A stretch of 64,000 nucleotides of DNA from Hymenobacter sp. DG01 (GTDB lineage Bacteria > Bacteroidota > Bacteroidia > Cytophagales > Hymenobacteraceae): NCBI RefSeq assembly GCF_006352025.1, contig NZ_CP040936.1:4280001-4344000 (forward strand). The letters are read 5' to 3'. The notes beneath the pieces were generated by a model. That model was given only the letters and a program-made list of their open reading frames with translations, had not been told where the DNA came from and ran no database searches. Each line of letters begins with the position of its first letter. Position 1 is the stretch's first letter. The position numbers and the translations under genes are program-made. This document shows positions 6,371 to 15,025 of the stretch, piece after piece.

Positions 6371-8854
6371 CTAGCCTCCCGTGTTGCCGCTGCCTTGCTT
6401 GGAGTCGTCGTTGCGGATGGTGCGGCGCTGGCGCTGGGCGCTGTTGTCAACTTTGCCGAAGCGGTAATTGAAGGATAGCCGCATGGAGCGCTGGTACTGG
6501 TAGAAGCTGCCAACGCTGCGAAACTGGTCGGTAACAGTTGTATTGCGGAACTCGCGGCCGGGTGCAAGAAAGTTGTTGGCGCTCAGCGTCAGGTCGGCCT
6601 TCTCCTGCAGAAGCATCCGCTTCAGGCCCAGGCCGTAGTACACGCCCCCGGAGTAGCGCGTCTGGAGCTGCACGCCGCCCGTCCAGAAACCGCTGTAGCC
6701 CTGCAGGGTATAATGGGTCCTGAACTTCCACGACGAGTTCAGGTTCATGAACATAGAGGCTCGGCGGCTGGTGCGGTTGAGGGCTGTGCTGCGCAGCTGC
6801 GTGTAGTCGGCACTGATGTTGCTGCTCACGTTCCAGTCTTTGGCGGGCTTCAGGGAGCCGTAGAAGCTCAGACCGTAGGTAGTGTTGGTAGCCAGGTTGC
6901 CAAAGGTGGTTTCGGAGCGGGCCAGTTCCTCGTTGTAGCGGTAGAACTGCTCAATAGAGTTGCCGGTGCGCCGGGCGTAGGCCGAGAGGTTCAGGGAGCT
7001 TTTCTCGCCGTAGGTGCCGTAGCTCAGCTCGTAGCTGTCGGTTACCTCGGGGCGCAGGTTGGGGTTGCCAAACTGAATGCTGTTGGGCGTCACCTGATTT
7101 ACGTACGGGTTGAGAAAGTAAATGTGCGGGCGCTGGATGCGCCGCGAGTAGCTGAAGCGCAGGGTCTGGCCTTCTTTCTTAAGCGTGCGGGTGGCGCTCA
7201 GGTTCGGCAGCACATTGAGGTAGTCGTTCGAGAAACGGCCGTTTTCGCCCTGAAACTCGCCGGCAATAGCGGTGCGCTCCAGGCGGGTACCCAGGCTAAG
7301 CGTGTGCTTTTTGCCCCAGGCGAAATTGTAGGTGCCATAAGCCGCCAGCACGTTCTGCTGGTAGTCGAAGGCGTTGGAGCGGCGCGGGTTTCGCACAAAC
7401 CCGTTGTGCTGGTCCGTCAGCAGGGTGTCCAGAGTGTAGTCGCTGGTTACCTGGCGCAGGATCATCTTGGCCCCCGTTTCCAGTGTGTTCTTCTCGCCGA
7501 AAGGGTGCGTGTAATCGGTCTGAATGGTGGTTTCGAGGTTGCGAGCCAGGTTGAGGCTTTGCTCCCGGTATTCCAGGGGGCCACCCCGCAGCTCGGCGGC
7601 CCCATACTGGTCGAGGCGGTAGCTTTCATCGGAGCGGTTGCGGGTGTGCTGGGCCAGCACGGCCCACTCCCGCCGGGGCTGGCTTTCCCCAAAGGTACGG
7701 GTGTAGCCGGCATTCAGGTCGTAGTTGCGGTTTTCCCCGCGTCGGGTAATGTCGCGGGTATAAAGGGTATCGAGCTGGGGCTGGCCGCGGTACTGATTGA
7801 AAAAATCCTGGGGCGAGCGGCTGCTGTACAGGTTGCCGTTGCCGCTGAGCGTGAAGCTGTGCATAGCCGAGGGGTCGTAGGTAAGCTCTACCTGGCCGTA
7901 GCCGCCGCTGCCCACGTTGCGGGAGGTAGTGCGCTCCGTGAGCTGGCCGGTAGCGCCGTCGGGCAGGAAATCGGTGCGCTCGTTGCTGCTCTTGTACGGG
8001 TACACGTTGTGAAAGCCACTGAGCTTGGTATTCACCCCCACTTTGCCGCGCCGCGCGTTCAGGCTGCCATTCAGGCCCTGGTTGCGGTTGCCGGTGTTGG
8101 CTCCTACGCTGCCATTTACGCCCTGCAGGCTGTTCTTCTTCAGTACAATATTGATAACCCCACCCGAACCCTCGGCATCGTAGCGGGCCGAAGGGGCTGT
8201 TACCACTTCAATGGCCTTGATCTGGTCGGCCGGAATCTGCTTGAGCGCCTCCGCCAGGTTGCCCGCAAGCATGGAGGAGGGTTTGTTGTTGATGAGGATG
8301 CGCACGTTGCCGGTACCGCGCAGCTGCGGGTTGCCCTCGGCATCGAGGTTCACCATGGGCGTTTTGCGCAGAATGTCGGCCGCCGTGCCGTCGGCGTTGG
8401 TAGCATCCTGGTCGGCGTTGTAAACGAGGCGGTCGGGCTTGGTTTCGATAACGGGCCGCTCGCCGGTTACTTTCACCTCACCCAGGTTCTGGGCTGCGGC
8501 CGGCAAGGGTAGCGCGCCCAGGTCAGTGGCCTGCTCAGTTACGGTTACTTCTTTCACCTGGGTGCTGTAGCCCACAAAGCTGATTTGCAGCCGGAATGCG
8601 CCCATAGGCAAGTCCTTCAGCTCAAACCGGCCTTGCGCATCGCAGGTGGCGCCGGTGAGCGGGGTAGGGCCGCTGGCGGGCAGCAGGGCCACGGTAGCGT
8701 ATTCCACTGGCTTTTGGGTGGCGGCATCCACTACCCGGCCGGTCAGGCGGCCTGGGCCTTTGGGGGCAGTAGCGCGGGGAGGGGAGGTAGTTTGCGCCTG
8801 AACCGCAGGCGCGGCCAACACGGCCAGCAGCAGCAGAGTAGCAGTATGTTTCAT
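6371..8854 (-). CDS. Outer-membrane beta-barrel receptor (TonB-dependent type), copy 1
   Basis: The 827-residue protein has a signal peptide (MKHTATLLLLAVLAAPAVQAQ), a carboxypeptidase-regulatory-like domain at about residues 34-115 (GRLTGRVVDAATQKPVEYAT), a TonB-receptor plug at about 125-235 (NVRILINNKPS, GGVINIVLKK) and a long C-terminal barrel ending FNYRFGK plus a basic tail. This architecture matches the Bacteroidota outer-membrane beta-barrel family; the ligand is unknown. The ATG at 8854 places the signal peptide correctly. It is paralogous to the receptor at 11290-13875 and divergent from a LytS/LytTR pair; its promoter carries the GGTTGGTTGA motif shared with two neighbouring units, so control by that system is likely (inference). 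Confidence 0.88.
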   Translation of the reverse strand: MKHTATLLLLAVLAAPAVQAQTTSPPRATAPKGPGRLTGRVVDAATQKPVEYATVALLPASGPTPLTGATCDAQGRFELKDLPMGAFRLQISFVGYSTQVKEVTVTEQATDLGALPLPAAAQNLGEVKVTGERPVIETKPDRLVYNADQDATNADGTAADILRKTPMVNLDAEGNPQLRGTGNVRILINNKPSSMLAGNLAEALKQIPADQIKAIEVVTAPSARYDAEGSGGVINIVLKKNSLQGVNGSVGANTGNRNQGLNGSLNARRGKVGVNTKLSGFHNVYPYKSSNERTDFLPDGATGQLTERTTSRNVGSGGYGQVELTYDPSAMHSFTLSGNGNLYSSRSPQDFFNQYRGQPQLDTLYTRDITRRGENRNYDLNAGYTRTFGESQPRREWAVLAQHTRNRSDESYRLDQYGAAELRGGPLEYREQSLNLARNLETTIQTDYTHPFGEKNTLETGAKMILRQVTSDYTLDTLLTDQHNGFVRNPRRSNAFDYQQNVLAAYGTYNFAWGKKHTLSLGTRLERTAIAGEFQGENGRFSNDYLNVLPNLSATRTLKKEGQTLRFSYSRRIQRPHIYFLNPYVNQVTPNSIQFGNPNLRPEVTDSYELSYGTYGEKSSLNLSAYARRTGNSIEQFYRYNEELARSETTFGNLATNTTYGLSFYGSLKPAKDWNVSSNISADYTQLRSTALNRTSRRASMFMNLNSSWKFRTHYTLQGYSGFWTGGVQLQTRYSGGVYYGLGLKRMLLQEKADLTLSANNFLAPGREFRNTTVTDQFRSVGSFYQYQRSMRLSFNYRFGKVDNSAQRQRRTIRNDDSKQGSGNTGG

Positions 8855-8954
8855 GCAGGTATAGAAAGAGAGTAGATAAAGCAGCCGGAGGCCAGGTGAC
8901 AAGGCCTTGGCAGGTAACAGAGCCTCGTCCGATAAGAATGGTGGCAGAACGCTG

Positions 8955-9001
8955 CGAACCTACTCTCTATTTTTAGCCTACCCCGCAGAAATCAACCAAC
9001 C
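8955..9001 (-). promoter_or_regulatory. Shared operator and -7 box, receptor 1 promoter
   Basis: Read on the minus strand, GGTTGGTTGA (9001-8992) is followed after exactly 29 nt by TAGGTTCG (8962-8955), one base from the TAnnTTTG consensus. A further TAGTTGA lies upstream so that GTT steps repeat at 21-bp spacing, as in LytTR-family sites. The rest of the 372-bp divergent gap up to the kinase start at 9227 holds no gene that I can see. Confidence 0.6.
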
Positions 9002-9226
9002 GATGGTTTTCCTCAACTATTACTATAGAAAAGCGAACCAGAGGAAATAGCTCCGCTCCCAGAATACCCCGGTTTGGGTAAGATACCCGGGTAGGGGCCG
9101 GAGTACTGATAGGCCAGAAGCAGGCGGTAATTGAGCTGGTTAGCGCAGTGGTTGAAAAAGCGGCGGTACTTGCAGCGGGCTTACTACATTACTTGCTCTG
9201 CGGCTCTGTTTCACGCTGCTGCGCCT

Positions 9227-10330
9227 ATGCTTCCTTCTTCCACCCGCCGTACGTTGTTGCCATTGGGGCTGCCGCAACTGCCGTGGCCGCATCTGGTGTG
9301 GCTGGGGCTGCTGGTGTACACCGATGTCCAATTATGGCTTACCCGGGCCGGGCTGTACTACCAGGCGCCCGAAAGCCCGGCGGTGTTCTGGCGCAACGCC
9401 CTGCTGGCCGATGCGCTTAACAGCGGCTTGTTCTACCTCAACTACCTGGTGCTGCTGCCCCGGCTGTTCAGGGCGCGGCGGTGGCTGATGTTTCTGGGGG
9501 CAGCAGTGGTAGCGCTGCTGCTGTTTGCCGCCGCCCGGATAGGCGCGAGCGTGCTTTGGCAGGAAGGGGTACAGCAGGGGCTTATGCGTCTGAACCTGGC
9601 GGCGCACGTGCAGCTGCTGCTGGCCTACCATGTGCCCTTGGGCGGACTGATTCTGCTGCTCAGCAGCGGCCTGCGCCTGGCCGGCGACTACCTGCGGGAG
9701 CGGGAAAGCCGCCGCGAGCTGGAACAGCAGCACCTGCGCACCGAGCTGTCGTTGTTGAAAACCCAGCTGCATCCGCACTTCCTCTTCAACACGCTCAACA
9801 ACATCTACTCCCTCACCTTGCAAGCCTCGCCGCAGGCCCCCGAAGCGGTGATGCGCCTGGCTGAGCTCATGCGCTACCAGCTCTACGACAGCCCCGACGA
9901 CCTGGTCCCGCTGGCTCGGGAAATCAACCACCTGCGCGGCTTTTTGGCCCTGCAGCTGCTGCGCCTGCCGCCCGAAGACGCCGATGAGGTACTGCCTTTT
10001 ATAATTCTTTTGCCGCCTGGTGCCGAGTATGCCCGCCGCCTGCCGCCCATGCTGCTGCTACCCCTGGTAGAAAATGCCTTCAAACACGGCGACTTAGCGG
10101 CCCGGCCTCACGTAGCCCACTTTCATCTCCAGCTGGAAACAGATGGGCGGTTGCGGTTCAGAGCTCAGAACTACGTAGCCGCGGGCGGCGGACCGGCCCT
10201 GGAGGCGGCCGGTGGGGTAGGGCTGGCTAACCTGCGCCGCCGCCTGCAACTGCTGTACCCGGGGCGGCACGCTCTGTCCACCACAACTACTGCTACCACG
10301 TTTTGCGCTACACTGGAAGTGAAGCTGTAG
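9227..10330 (+). CDS. LytS/YehU-type sensor histidine kinase 1
   Basis: The 367-residue protein has four predicted membrane helices in its first half, then a coiled-coil linker (residues near 155-180) and a His_kinase (PF06580) domain: QLHPHFLFNTLNNIYSL holds the phospho-acceptor His at about residue 184, LLLPLVENAFKHG is the N box, and GGVGLANLRRRLQLLYP the G box. It lacks a large extracellular sensor domain, so the membrane helices probably sense the signal. The TTG at 9131 extends the frame but ATG 9227 is preferred. It is followed 40 nt later by its LytTR response regulator and is divergent from receptor 1. Confidence 0.9.
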   Translation: MLPSSTRRTLLPLGLPQLPWPHLVWLGLLVYTDVQLWLTRAGLYYQAPESPAVFWRNALLADALNSGLFYLNYLVLLPRLFRARRWLMFLGAAVVALLLFAAARIGASVLWQEGVQQGLMRLNLAAHVQLLLAYHVPLGGLILLLSSGLRLAGDYLRERESRRELEQQHLRTELSLLKTQLHPHFLFNTLNNIYSLTLQASPQAPEAVMRLAELMRYQLYDSPDDLVPLAREINHLRGFLALQLLRLPPEDADEVLPFIILLPPGAEYARRLPPMLLLPLVENAFKHGDLAARPHVAHFHLQLETDGRLRFRAQNYVAAGGGPALEAAGGVGLANLRRRLQLLYPGRHALSTTTTATTFCATLEVKL

Positions 10331-10370
10331 CCGCCTGCCCTCACTTGCCGGGGTGTATGTTTACTGTCTT

Positions 10371-11135
10371 ATGATGCATGCCATGGAACCTGCCTGGGGG
10401 CGCCGCCCGCTTACCTGCCTTCTTGTGGATGACGAGCCTCTGGCCCTGAACGTGCTGGTAGAATATTGTGCGCAGGTGCCTTTCCTGGAGCTCAAAGGAC
10501 GTTTTCATGAGGCGCTGGCGGCAGTAGAGTTTTTGCACGAAAACCCCGTGGACGTACTATTTCTGGACATTCACATGCCGCGCCTGAGTGGGTTGCAACT
10601 GGCGCAGCTGCTACCTCAGCCAGCGCCGCGCATCATCTTCACTACGGCCCACGCGCAGTACGCCGCTGAAAGCTACGAGCTGCCCGCCCTGGATTACCTC
10701 CTGAAGCCCGTGCGCTTCGAGCGGTTTGTGCAGGCGGCTCACCGGGCCCAGGCTGCCCTGCGCCCAACCCTTGCGCCTACCCCCACCGAGCCCCTGGAAC
10801 ACGCCGACGAAGTGTTGTTTATTCGTCAGGACAGCCGGCTGCACCGCGTGCCCGTAGCCGATCTGTACTATGCTGAGGGGCAGAAGGAGTATCTGATGCT
10901 TTACACCGCTGCGGGCCGCATGCTCACGCTACAGTCGTTTCGGGGGCTGGAGGAACTGCTGCCGCCCGGCCGCTTTGCCCGTATTTACCGGTCCTACCTC
11001 ATCAACCTGCGCCACTTGGAGTTTGTGGAGCGCAACCGGGCGCAGGTGCACGGCACGCTGCTGCCCATAGGCGAAACCTACCGCGAAGCCTTCCTGGAAC
11101 AGCTCCGCTTCCACGGCCGGGCGGTGAAATGGTGA
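10371..11135 (+). CDS. LytTR-family response regulator 1
   Basis: The 254-residue protein has a receiver domain (LLVDDEPLAL acidic pocket, phospho-acceptor Asp at about residue 66 in LFLDIHMPRLSG, DYLLKPVRFERF with the conserved Lys) and a C-terminal LytTR DNA-binding domain (VADLYYAEGQKEYLMLYT, RSYLINLRHLEFVERN). ATG codons at 10371, 10374 and 10383 are all possible starts. It presumably takes phosphate from the kinase just upstream and activates nearby promoters; candidate sites are the GGTTGGTTGA motifs upstream of receptors 1 and 2 and the ABC transporter. It is closely similar to the regulator at 17924-18652. Confidence 0.92.
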   Translation: MMHAMEPAWGRRPLTCLLVDDEPLALNVLVEYCAQVPFLELKGRFHEALAAVEFLHENPVDVLFLDIHMPRLSGLQLAQLLPQPAPRIIFTTAHAQYAAESYELPALDYLLKPVRFERFVQAAHRAQAALRPTLAPTPTEPLEHADEVLFIRQDSRLHRVPVADLYYAEGQKEYLMLYTAAGRMLTLQSFRGLEELLPPGRFARIYRSYLINLRHLEFVERNRAQVHGTLLPIGETYREAFLEQLRFHGRAVKW

Positions 11136-11174
11136 GTTGATGAAACAGTGAGCTAAGTGAGCGAAACAACGCCC

Positions 11175-11254
11175 GTCATCCTGAGCAACGCGAAGGACCT
11201 CTACCGTTACGTTGTATAGTAACAGTAGAGGTCCTTCGCGCTGCTCAGGATAAC
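11175..11254. repeat. Palindromic dispersed repeat, copy 2
   Basis: The arms at 11175-11204 (GTCATCCTGAGCAACGCGAA...) and 11225-11254 are reverse complements with two mismatches and share the core of the repeat at 6251-6326. Like copy 1 it lies between convergent genes, directly 3' of a receptor gene. Confidence 0.85.
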
Positions 11255-11289
11255 AGCCTAAGTCACCAGTTCACTACTCGCCATTTCAC

Positions 11290-13875
11290 TTATTGCTGGC
11301 CCTGGCCGTTGCTTTCGCCCTGCTTCACGTCATCGTTCTGGATGCTGCGGCGGCGCTTCTGGGGCTGGGCGGTAGTTTTACCGAAGCGGTAATTGAAGGC
11401 GAGGCGTACCCCACGCAGGTAGATGTAGTTGTTGCTGACCTGACGGAACTGCTCCGTGTTCAGTTCTGAGCGCAGGTTGCGGGTAGCCTGCAGGAAGTTG
11501 TCGGCGTTCAGGGTGAGGTCGGCTTTGTCCTTGAGCAGGTTTTTACGCAGACCCAGCGAGTAGAACGTCCAGGCGGCTTGCTTGCCCTGCAACTGTACCC
11601 GCGGCGAGTTCAGGCCGCCATAGAACTGTACGCTCAGCCCCTTCTCAAACTTGTAGCTGGAGTTCAGGTTCAGGTTGTACATCACCCCGTCGTTGGAGTA
11701 AGCCGATGTATTGACGGTGCCTTCCGCGAGGCTGAGCGCGGGGCTTTTCAGCGACACGTAGTACACGTTCACGTTGCCGCTCAAATCCCACTTCGGCACT
11801 GGCTTCACAGAGGTAAACAGGCTCACCCCGAAGGTAGCGTTGCGGCCGATGTTGGCAAACGTCTGGTTATTAATACCGTTACGGATGAAGCGCACCGCTT
11901 CAATGGCATTGCCCGTGCGGCGGGCGTAGGCCGAAAGGTTCAGCACCGAGCCCTTAATAAAGGTAGTGTAGTTCAGCTCGTAGCTGTCCGTCAGCTCCGG
12001 GCGCAGCTGCGGCTCCCCATAGCTCACGTTCAGGGTATCGGAGGTGTTGCGGAAGGGGTTCAGGTAGAAAATCTGGGGGCGCTGAATGCGGCGCGAATAT
12101 GCCAGACGCACGCTCTGGCCGGGCTTCTTGGGGTTCTGGGGCTGGTAGCTCAGGCTCAGGTTCGGCAGCAGGTTGAAGTAATCCTGCTGCACGCCCGAGT
12201 TCTGGCTTTCCTGCTGTTGAAAGCTGCCCCGAATGCGGGTATTTTCCATGCGTGCCCCCAGCTTGAAGCTTACTTTCTTCGAGGCCGAAAACCCATACGT
12301 CCCGTAGGCCGACAGCACATCCTGGTTGTAGTCGAAGAGGTTGGAGCGGTTGGGGTTGTACACCGGGTCAATGCCGCCGCCGTTGCTGCCCGGGCTGTTG
12401 AATACGTCGTAGTCGCTGCTCACCCGGCGCAGAATGGCCTTGGCGCCGGTTTCCAGCAGGGCTGTTTCGGAGAAGGGGTGGGCGTAGTCGGTTTGCAGGG
12501 TGGTTTCCAGGTTGCGCGAGAGGTTGTTGCTTTCCTCGCGGTAGTCCTTGTCGGAGTTACGTTCCGAGCGGCCCCGGAACTGGTCGAGGTAATAATCCTG
12601 GAAGTTGCGATTGCGGGTGTGCTGGGCCAGCACGCTCCACTCGCGGCGCTTTTGCTCAAAGGTGCGGGTGTAGGAGCCGCTCACGTCGTAGCTTTGGGTG
12701 CGGAAGCGGCGGTCCGTGTCGCGGGTGAACTGGTTGGCCAGAGTGGCAGGCAGCAGCACGTCGTTGAACTGGTCGTAGTTGCCGCTGTTGCGGAACAGGC
12801 TGCCCTGCACGTTCAGGGTCAGGTTGTGGTACTGAGCCGGGTCGTAGTCCAGGCCCAGCCGCCCGAAGCCGCCACCCCCGAGGGTGTTGCCGTCGCCTTC
12901 CTGCCGCAGGGAGGTTACTTCCGTGCCTTCGGGCGTTTTCAGGTAGCGGGTCAGGTCGTTGCGGTTGGGGCTGTAAAAGCCGAAGCCGCTCAGGGAGCTG
13001 GTCAGGCCCACTTTGCCCTTGCGGTAGTTGAGCGAGGCGTTGCCGTTGGAGCTGCGCGTGCCCGCCGCCAGGCCCAACGAGCCGTTTATGCCCTCCAGAT
13101 TATTTTTCTTGAGAATGATGTTGATGATACCGCCCGTACCCTCCGCATCGTACTTGGCCGAAGGCGTCGTAATCACCTCCACGCTCTTGATCTGGTCGGC
13201 CGGAATCTGCTTCATGGCATCGGCCACCGAGGAGGCCACAATGCCCGAGGGCTTGTTGTTGATGAGCACGCGCACGTTGCTGGTGCCGCGCAGCTCCACG
13301 TTACCATCAGGGTCCACGTTTACCAGGGGCACTTTGCGCAGTACGTCGGCAGCCGTACCGCCCGCATTGGTCAGGTCCTTATCGGCGTTATATACGATGC
13401 GGTCGGGCTTGGTTTCCACCACGTCCCGCTCCCCGGTTACCGTCACCTCGCCCAGCTTCTGCGCCGAGGACTCCAGCTGAATGGGGGGTAGGGTAGCGGC
13501 ACCCGTGCCCACCGTTACGTTGCGCGTTTGGGTGGCGTAGCCCACAAAGCTGATTTGCAGCCGGAACTCGCCGGCGGGCAGGCCCCGCAGCGAAAACCGG
13601 CCCCGCTCGTCGCACACGCCCCCATCTACGGGCGTATTGCCGCTCAGGGGCAGCAGGGTAACGGTAGCAAATTCCACCGGCTTTTTGGTAGCGGCGTCCA
13701 GCACCGTACCATCCAGCCGGCCGGCGCCCCTGGACGCTGTGGGCAGCACCGGCTTGGCCGTTGCGGGCCCGGCGGGCGCTCCGGCCGGGCGCTGGCCCGC
13801 CGCCGGGGTGGTTTGGGCCAGTGCTGGGGCTGTAAGCAGGGTGGTCAGGAGCAGGGGCAGGGTAGCGTGTTTCAT
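11290..13875 (-). CDS. Outer-membrane beta-barrel receptor (TonB-dependent type), copy 2
   Basis: The 861-residue paralogue of the 6371-8854 receptor has the same order of parts: signal peptide (MKHATLPLLLTTLLTAPALAQ), an Ala/Pro-rich linker, carboxypeptidase-regulatory-like domain (GRLDGTVLDAATKKPVEFAT), plug (NVRVLINNKPSG, GGIINIILKKN) and a long barrel ending in a basic tail. Many segments are nearly identical in the two proteins, including SRRIQRPQIFYLNPF and ELTDSYELNY here, pointing to duplication followed by divergence in barrel loops. ATG 13875 gives the signal peptide. The promoter carries the shared GGTTGGTTGA motif. The ligand is unknown; a paired function with the adjacent ABC exporter is inference. 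Confidence 0.88.
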   Translation of the reverse strand: MKHATLPLLLTTLLTAPALAQTTPAAGQRPAGAPAGPATAKPVLPTASRGAGRLDGTVLDAATKKPVEFATVTLLPLSGNTPVDGGVCDERGRFSLRGLPAGEFRLQISFVGYATQTRNVTVGTGAATLPPIQLESSAQKLGEVTVTGERDVVETKPDRIVYNADKDLTNAGGTAADVLRKVPLVNVDPDGNVELRGTSNVRVLINNKPSGIVASSVADAMKQIPADQIKSVEVITTPSAKYDAEGTGGIINIILKKNNLEGINGSLGLAAGTRSSNGNASLNYRKGKVGLTSSLSGFGFYSPNRNDLTRYLKTPEGTEVTSLRQEGDGNTLGGGGFGRLGLDYDPAQYHNLTLNVQGSLFRNSGNYDQFNDVLLPATLANQFTRDTDRRFRTQSYDVSGSYTRTFEQKRREWSVLAQHTRNRNFQDYYLDQFRGRSERNSDKDYREESNNLSRNLETTLQTDYAHPFSETALLETGAKAILRRVSSDYDVFNSPGSNGGGIDPVYNPNRSNLFDYNQDVLSAYGTYGFSASKKVSFKLGARMENTRIRGSFQQQESQNSGVQQDYFNLLPNLSLSYQPQNPKKPGQSVRLAYSRRIQRPQIFYLNPFRNTSDTLNVSYGEPQLRPELTDSYELNYTTFIKGSVLNLSAYARRTGNAIEAVRFIRNGINNQTFANIGRNATFGVSLFTSVKPVPKWDLSGNVNVYYVSLKSPALSLAEGTVNTSAYSNDGVMYNLNLNSSYKFEKGLSVQFYGGLNSPRVQLQGKQAAWTFYSLGLRKNLLKDKADLTLNADNFLQATRNLRSELNTEQFRQVSNNYIYLRGVRLAFNYRFGKTTAQPQKRRRSIQNDDVKQGESNGQGQQ

Positions 13876-14009
13876 GAGGATAAGGTAGAAGCAGGTAGCA
13901 AAGAGAGGGGTAGGCGCCGGGCGCCGCAAACGGTAGTTGCTGAAGTGTAGGGAGAAGGGGCCGAAGCGTAGAAAGCGCCGGCCAAGGCAATGGTTGAGCT
14001 AAAGGACTA

Positions 14010-14056
14010 CAAAGCGCCGGGGCAGTTGCCGGAGCCGGCCGTTTATTCAACCAACC
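14010..14056 (-). promoter_or_regulatory. Shared operator and -7-like box, receptor 2 promoter
   Basis: On the minus strand GGTTGGTTGAATA (14056-14044) is followed by GCGCTTTG (14017-14010); the gap from GGTTGGTTGA to that box is exactly 29 nt. The 13-nt GGTTGGTTGAATA is identical to that of the ABC promoter at 16037-16025, and GTTAYGGG also occurs 20 nt upstream of it in both. The -7 box itself is weak. Confidence 0.55.
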
Positions 14057-14129
14057 CGATATAAGTGGCCCATAACGCCGGCTGCGGGGCCCGCTACAGA
14101 GGCGCAGGTGGACGAAGCCCAGCCGAGTT

Positions 14130-14981
14130 TTATTGGGTCATGTTGCGGCGGTAGAGCAGCGCGTAGCCCAGCACCAGCGCGCCGCCGAACCACGCCAGCG
14201 AGTACCATTCGTGGTTGGTCAGCGTGTGGCTGGCTTCCAGCACTCCGGCTTTGCTCATGCGCATGGAAACCGAGGTAAGCAGGGGCGCGGCGTACGGAAT
14301 TTTGTTGGCGTGCTCCCAGGAAAGCAACGCCACGGTAGCCACCACGGCTCCCATTCCTACCCCCACCGGAACCACGAAGGAGCGCCAGTACAAGCTTACG
14401 ATATACTGCACGGCCAGCAGCCCCAGGGTGGCTACGTACGTGCGGCCCAGCATCCAGAGTACCGCTTCCAGCGGTACGGGGTGGGCCTGGAAGCCCAGCT
14501 TAGGCCGAAGCAACCCCAGCAGGGCGCCGGCCCCCAGCACCAGCCCCACAAACAGGAGCAGGGCTACCGCGTTCAGGGCCAGAATCAGCAGCAGCTTCGA
14601 CAAAAAAACGGCTCCGCGGCCCACGGGCTGGGCGTAGAGGTGCTTCCAGGCCGTGGCCTTGGTTTCGATGTTCACTACCAGGCTCGTCAGCAGCACCACA
14701 AACAGCGGCAGCAGCAGAGTGCCGGCCGTTTGCCAGGCCATGCTGATAAAGCGCGGCCAGGGCGTACCGCCCGCTTTCAGAATCTCGTGGCCTTTGAAAA
14801 AGAAAATCAGGAAGGCGAGCAGCACCGGAAACGCGCCGCTAAGCAACGTCAGACGCAGGGCGGCCGTGCGGCGCAGCTTCAGGGTGTCGGCGGCCAGGGT
14901 GCGGCGGAGTTGGCGGAAGGGCGCCGCCGCGGCGGGCAGGGTGGCTAGCTCAGGAAGGGTAGGCGTCAGGACAAAATTCAT
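14130..14981 (-). CDS. ABC-2 type transporter permease
   Basis: The 283-residue protein has about six hydrophobic segments (for example LTLLSGAFPVLLAFLIFFF, LLLPLFVVLLTSLVVNIE, LLLILALNAVALLLFVGLVL, VPVGVGMGAVVATVALL) and the short cytoplasmic loop ETKATAWKHLYAQPVGRGAV, which is typical of bacitracin/lantibiotic-type ABC-2 permeases (BcrB-like). It works with the ATPase encoded just upstream. ATG 14981 is chosen; a GTG at 15026 would overlap the ATPase stop (TAGTG) and would couple translation, so it cannot be excluded. The position beside a LytS/LytTR pair and outer-membrane receptors suggests envelope-stress or peptide export (inference). Confidence 0.85.
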   Translation of the reverse strand: MNFVLTPTLPELATLPAAAAPFRQLRRTLAADTLKLRRTAALRLTLLSGAFPVLLAFLIFFFKGHEILKAGGTPWPRFISMAWQTAGTLLLPLFVVLLTSLVVNIETKATAWKHLYAQPVGRGAVFLSKLLLILALNAVALLLFVGLVLGAGALLGLLRPKLGFQAHPVPLEAVLWMLGRTYVATLGLLAVQYIVSLYWRSFVVPVGVGMGAVVATVALLSWEHANKIPYAAPLLTSVSMRMSKAGVLEASHTLTNHEWYSLAWFGGALVLGYALLYRRNMTQ

Positions 14982-15025
14982 ACCTCGGCAGCTAAAGGAA
15001 GAAAGTAGTAGGATGAAAACGGGCA

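Noticed and set aside
6713..8512. 599-codon open frame opposite receptor 1
   Set aside because: It mirrors the reading frame of a clear beta-barrel receptor in GC-rich DNA and shows low-complexity Ala/Val/Gly composition with no domain.
11578..13491. 637-codon open frame opposite receptor 2
   Set aside because: Same reason: antisense shadow of a well supported receptor gene, with repetitive Val/His/Gln content.
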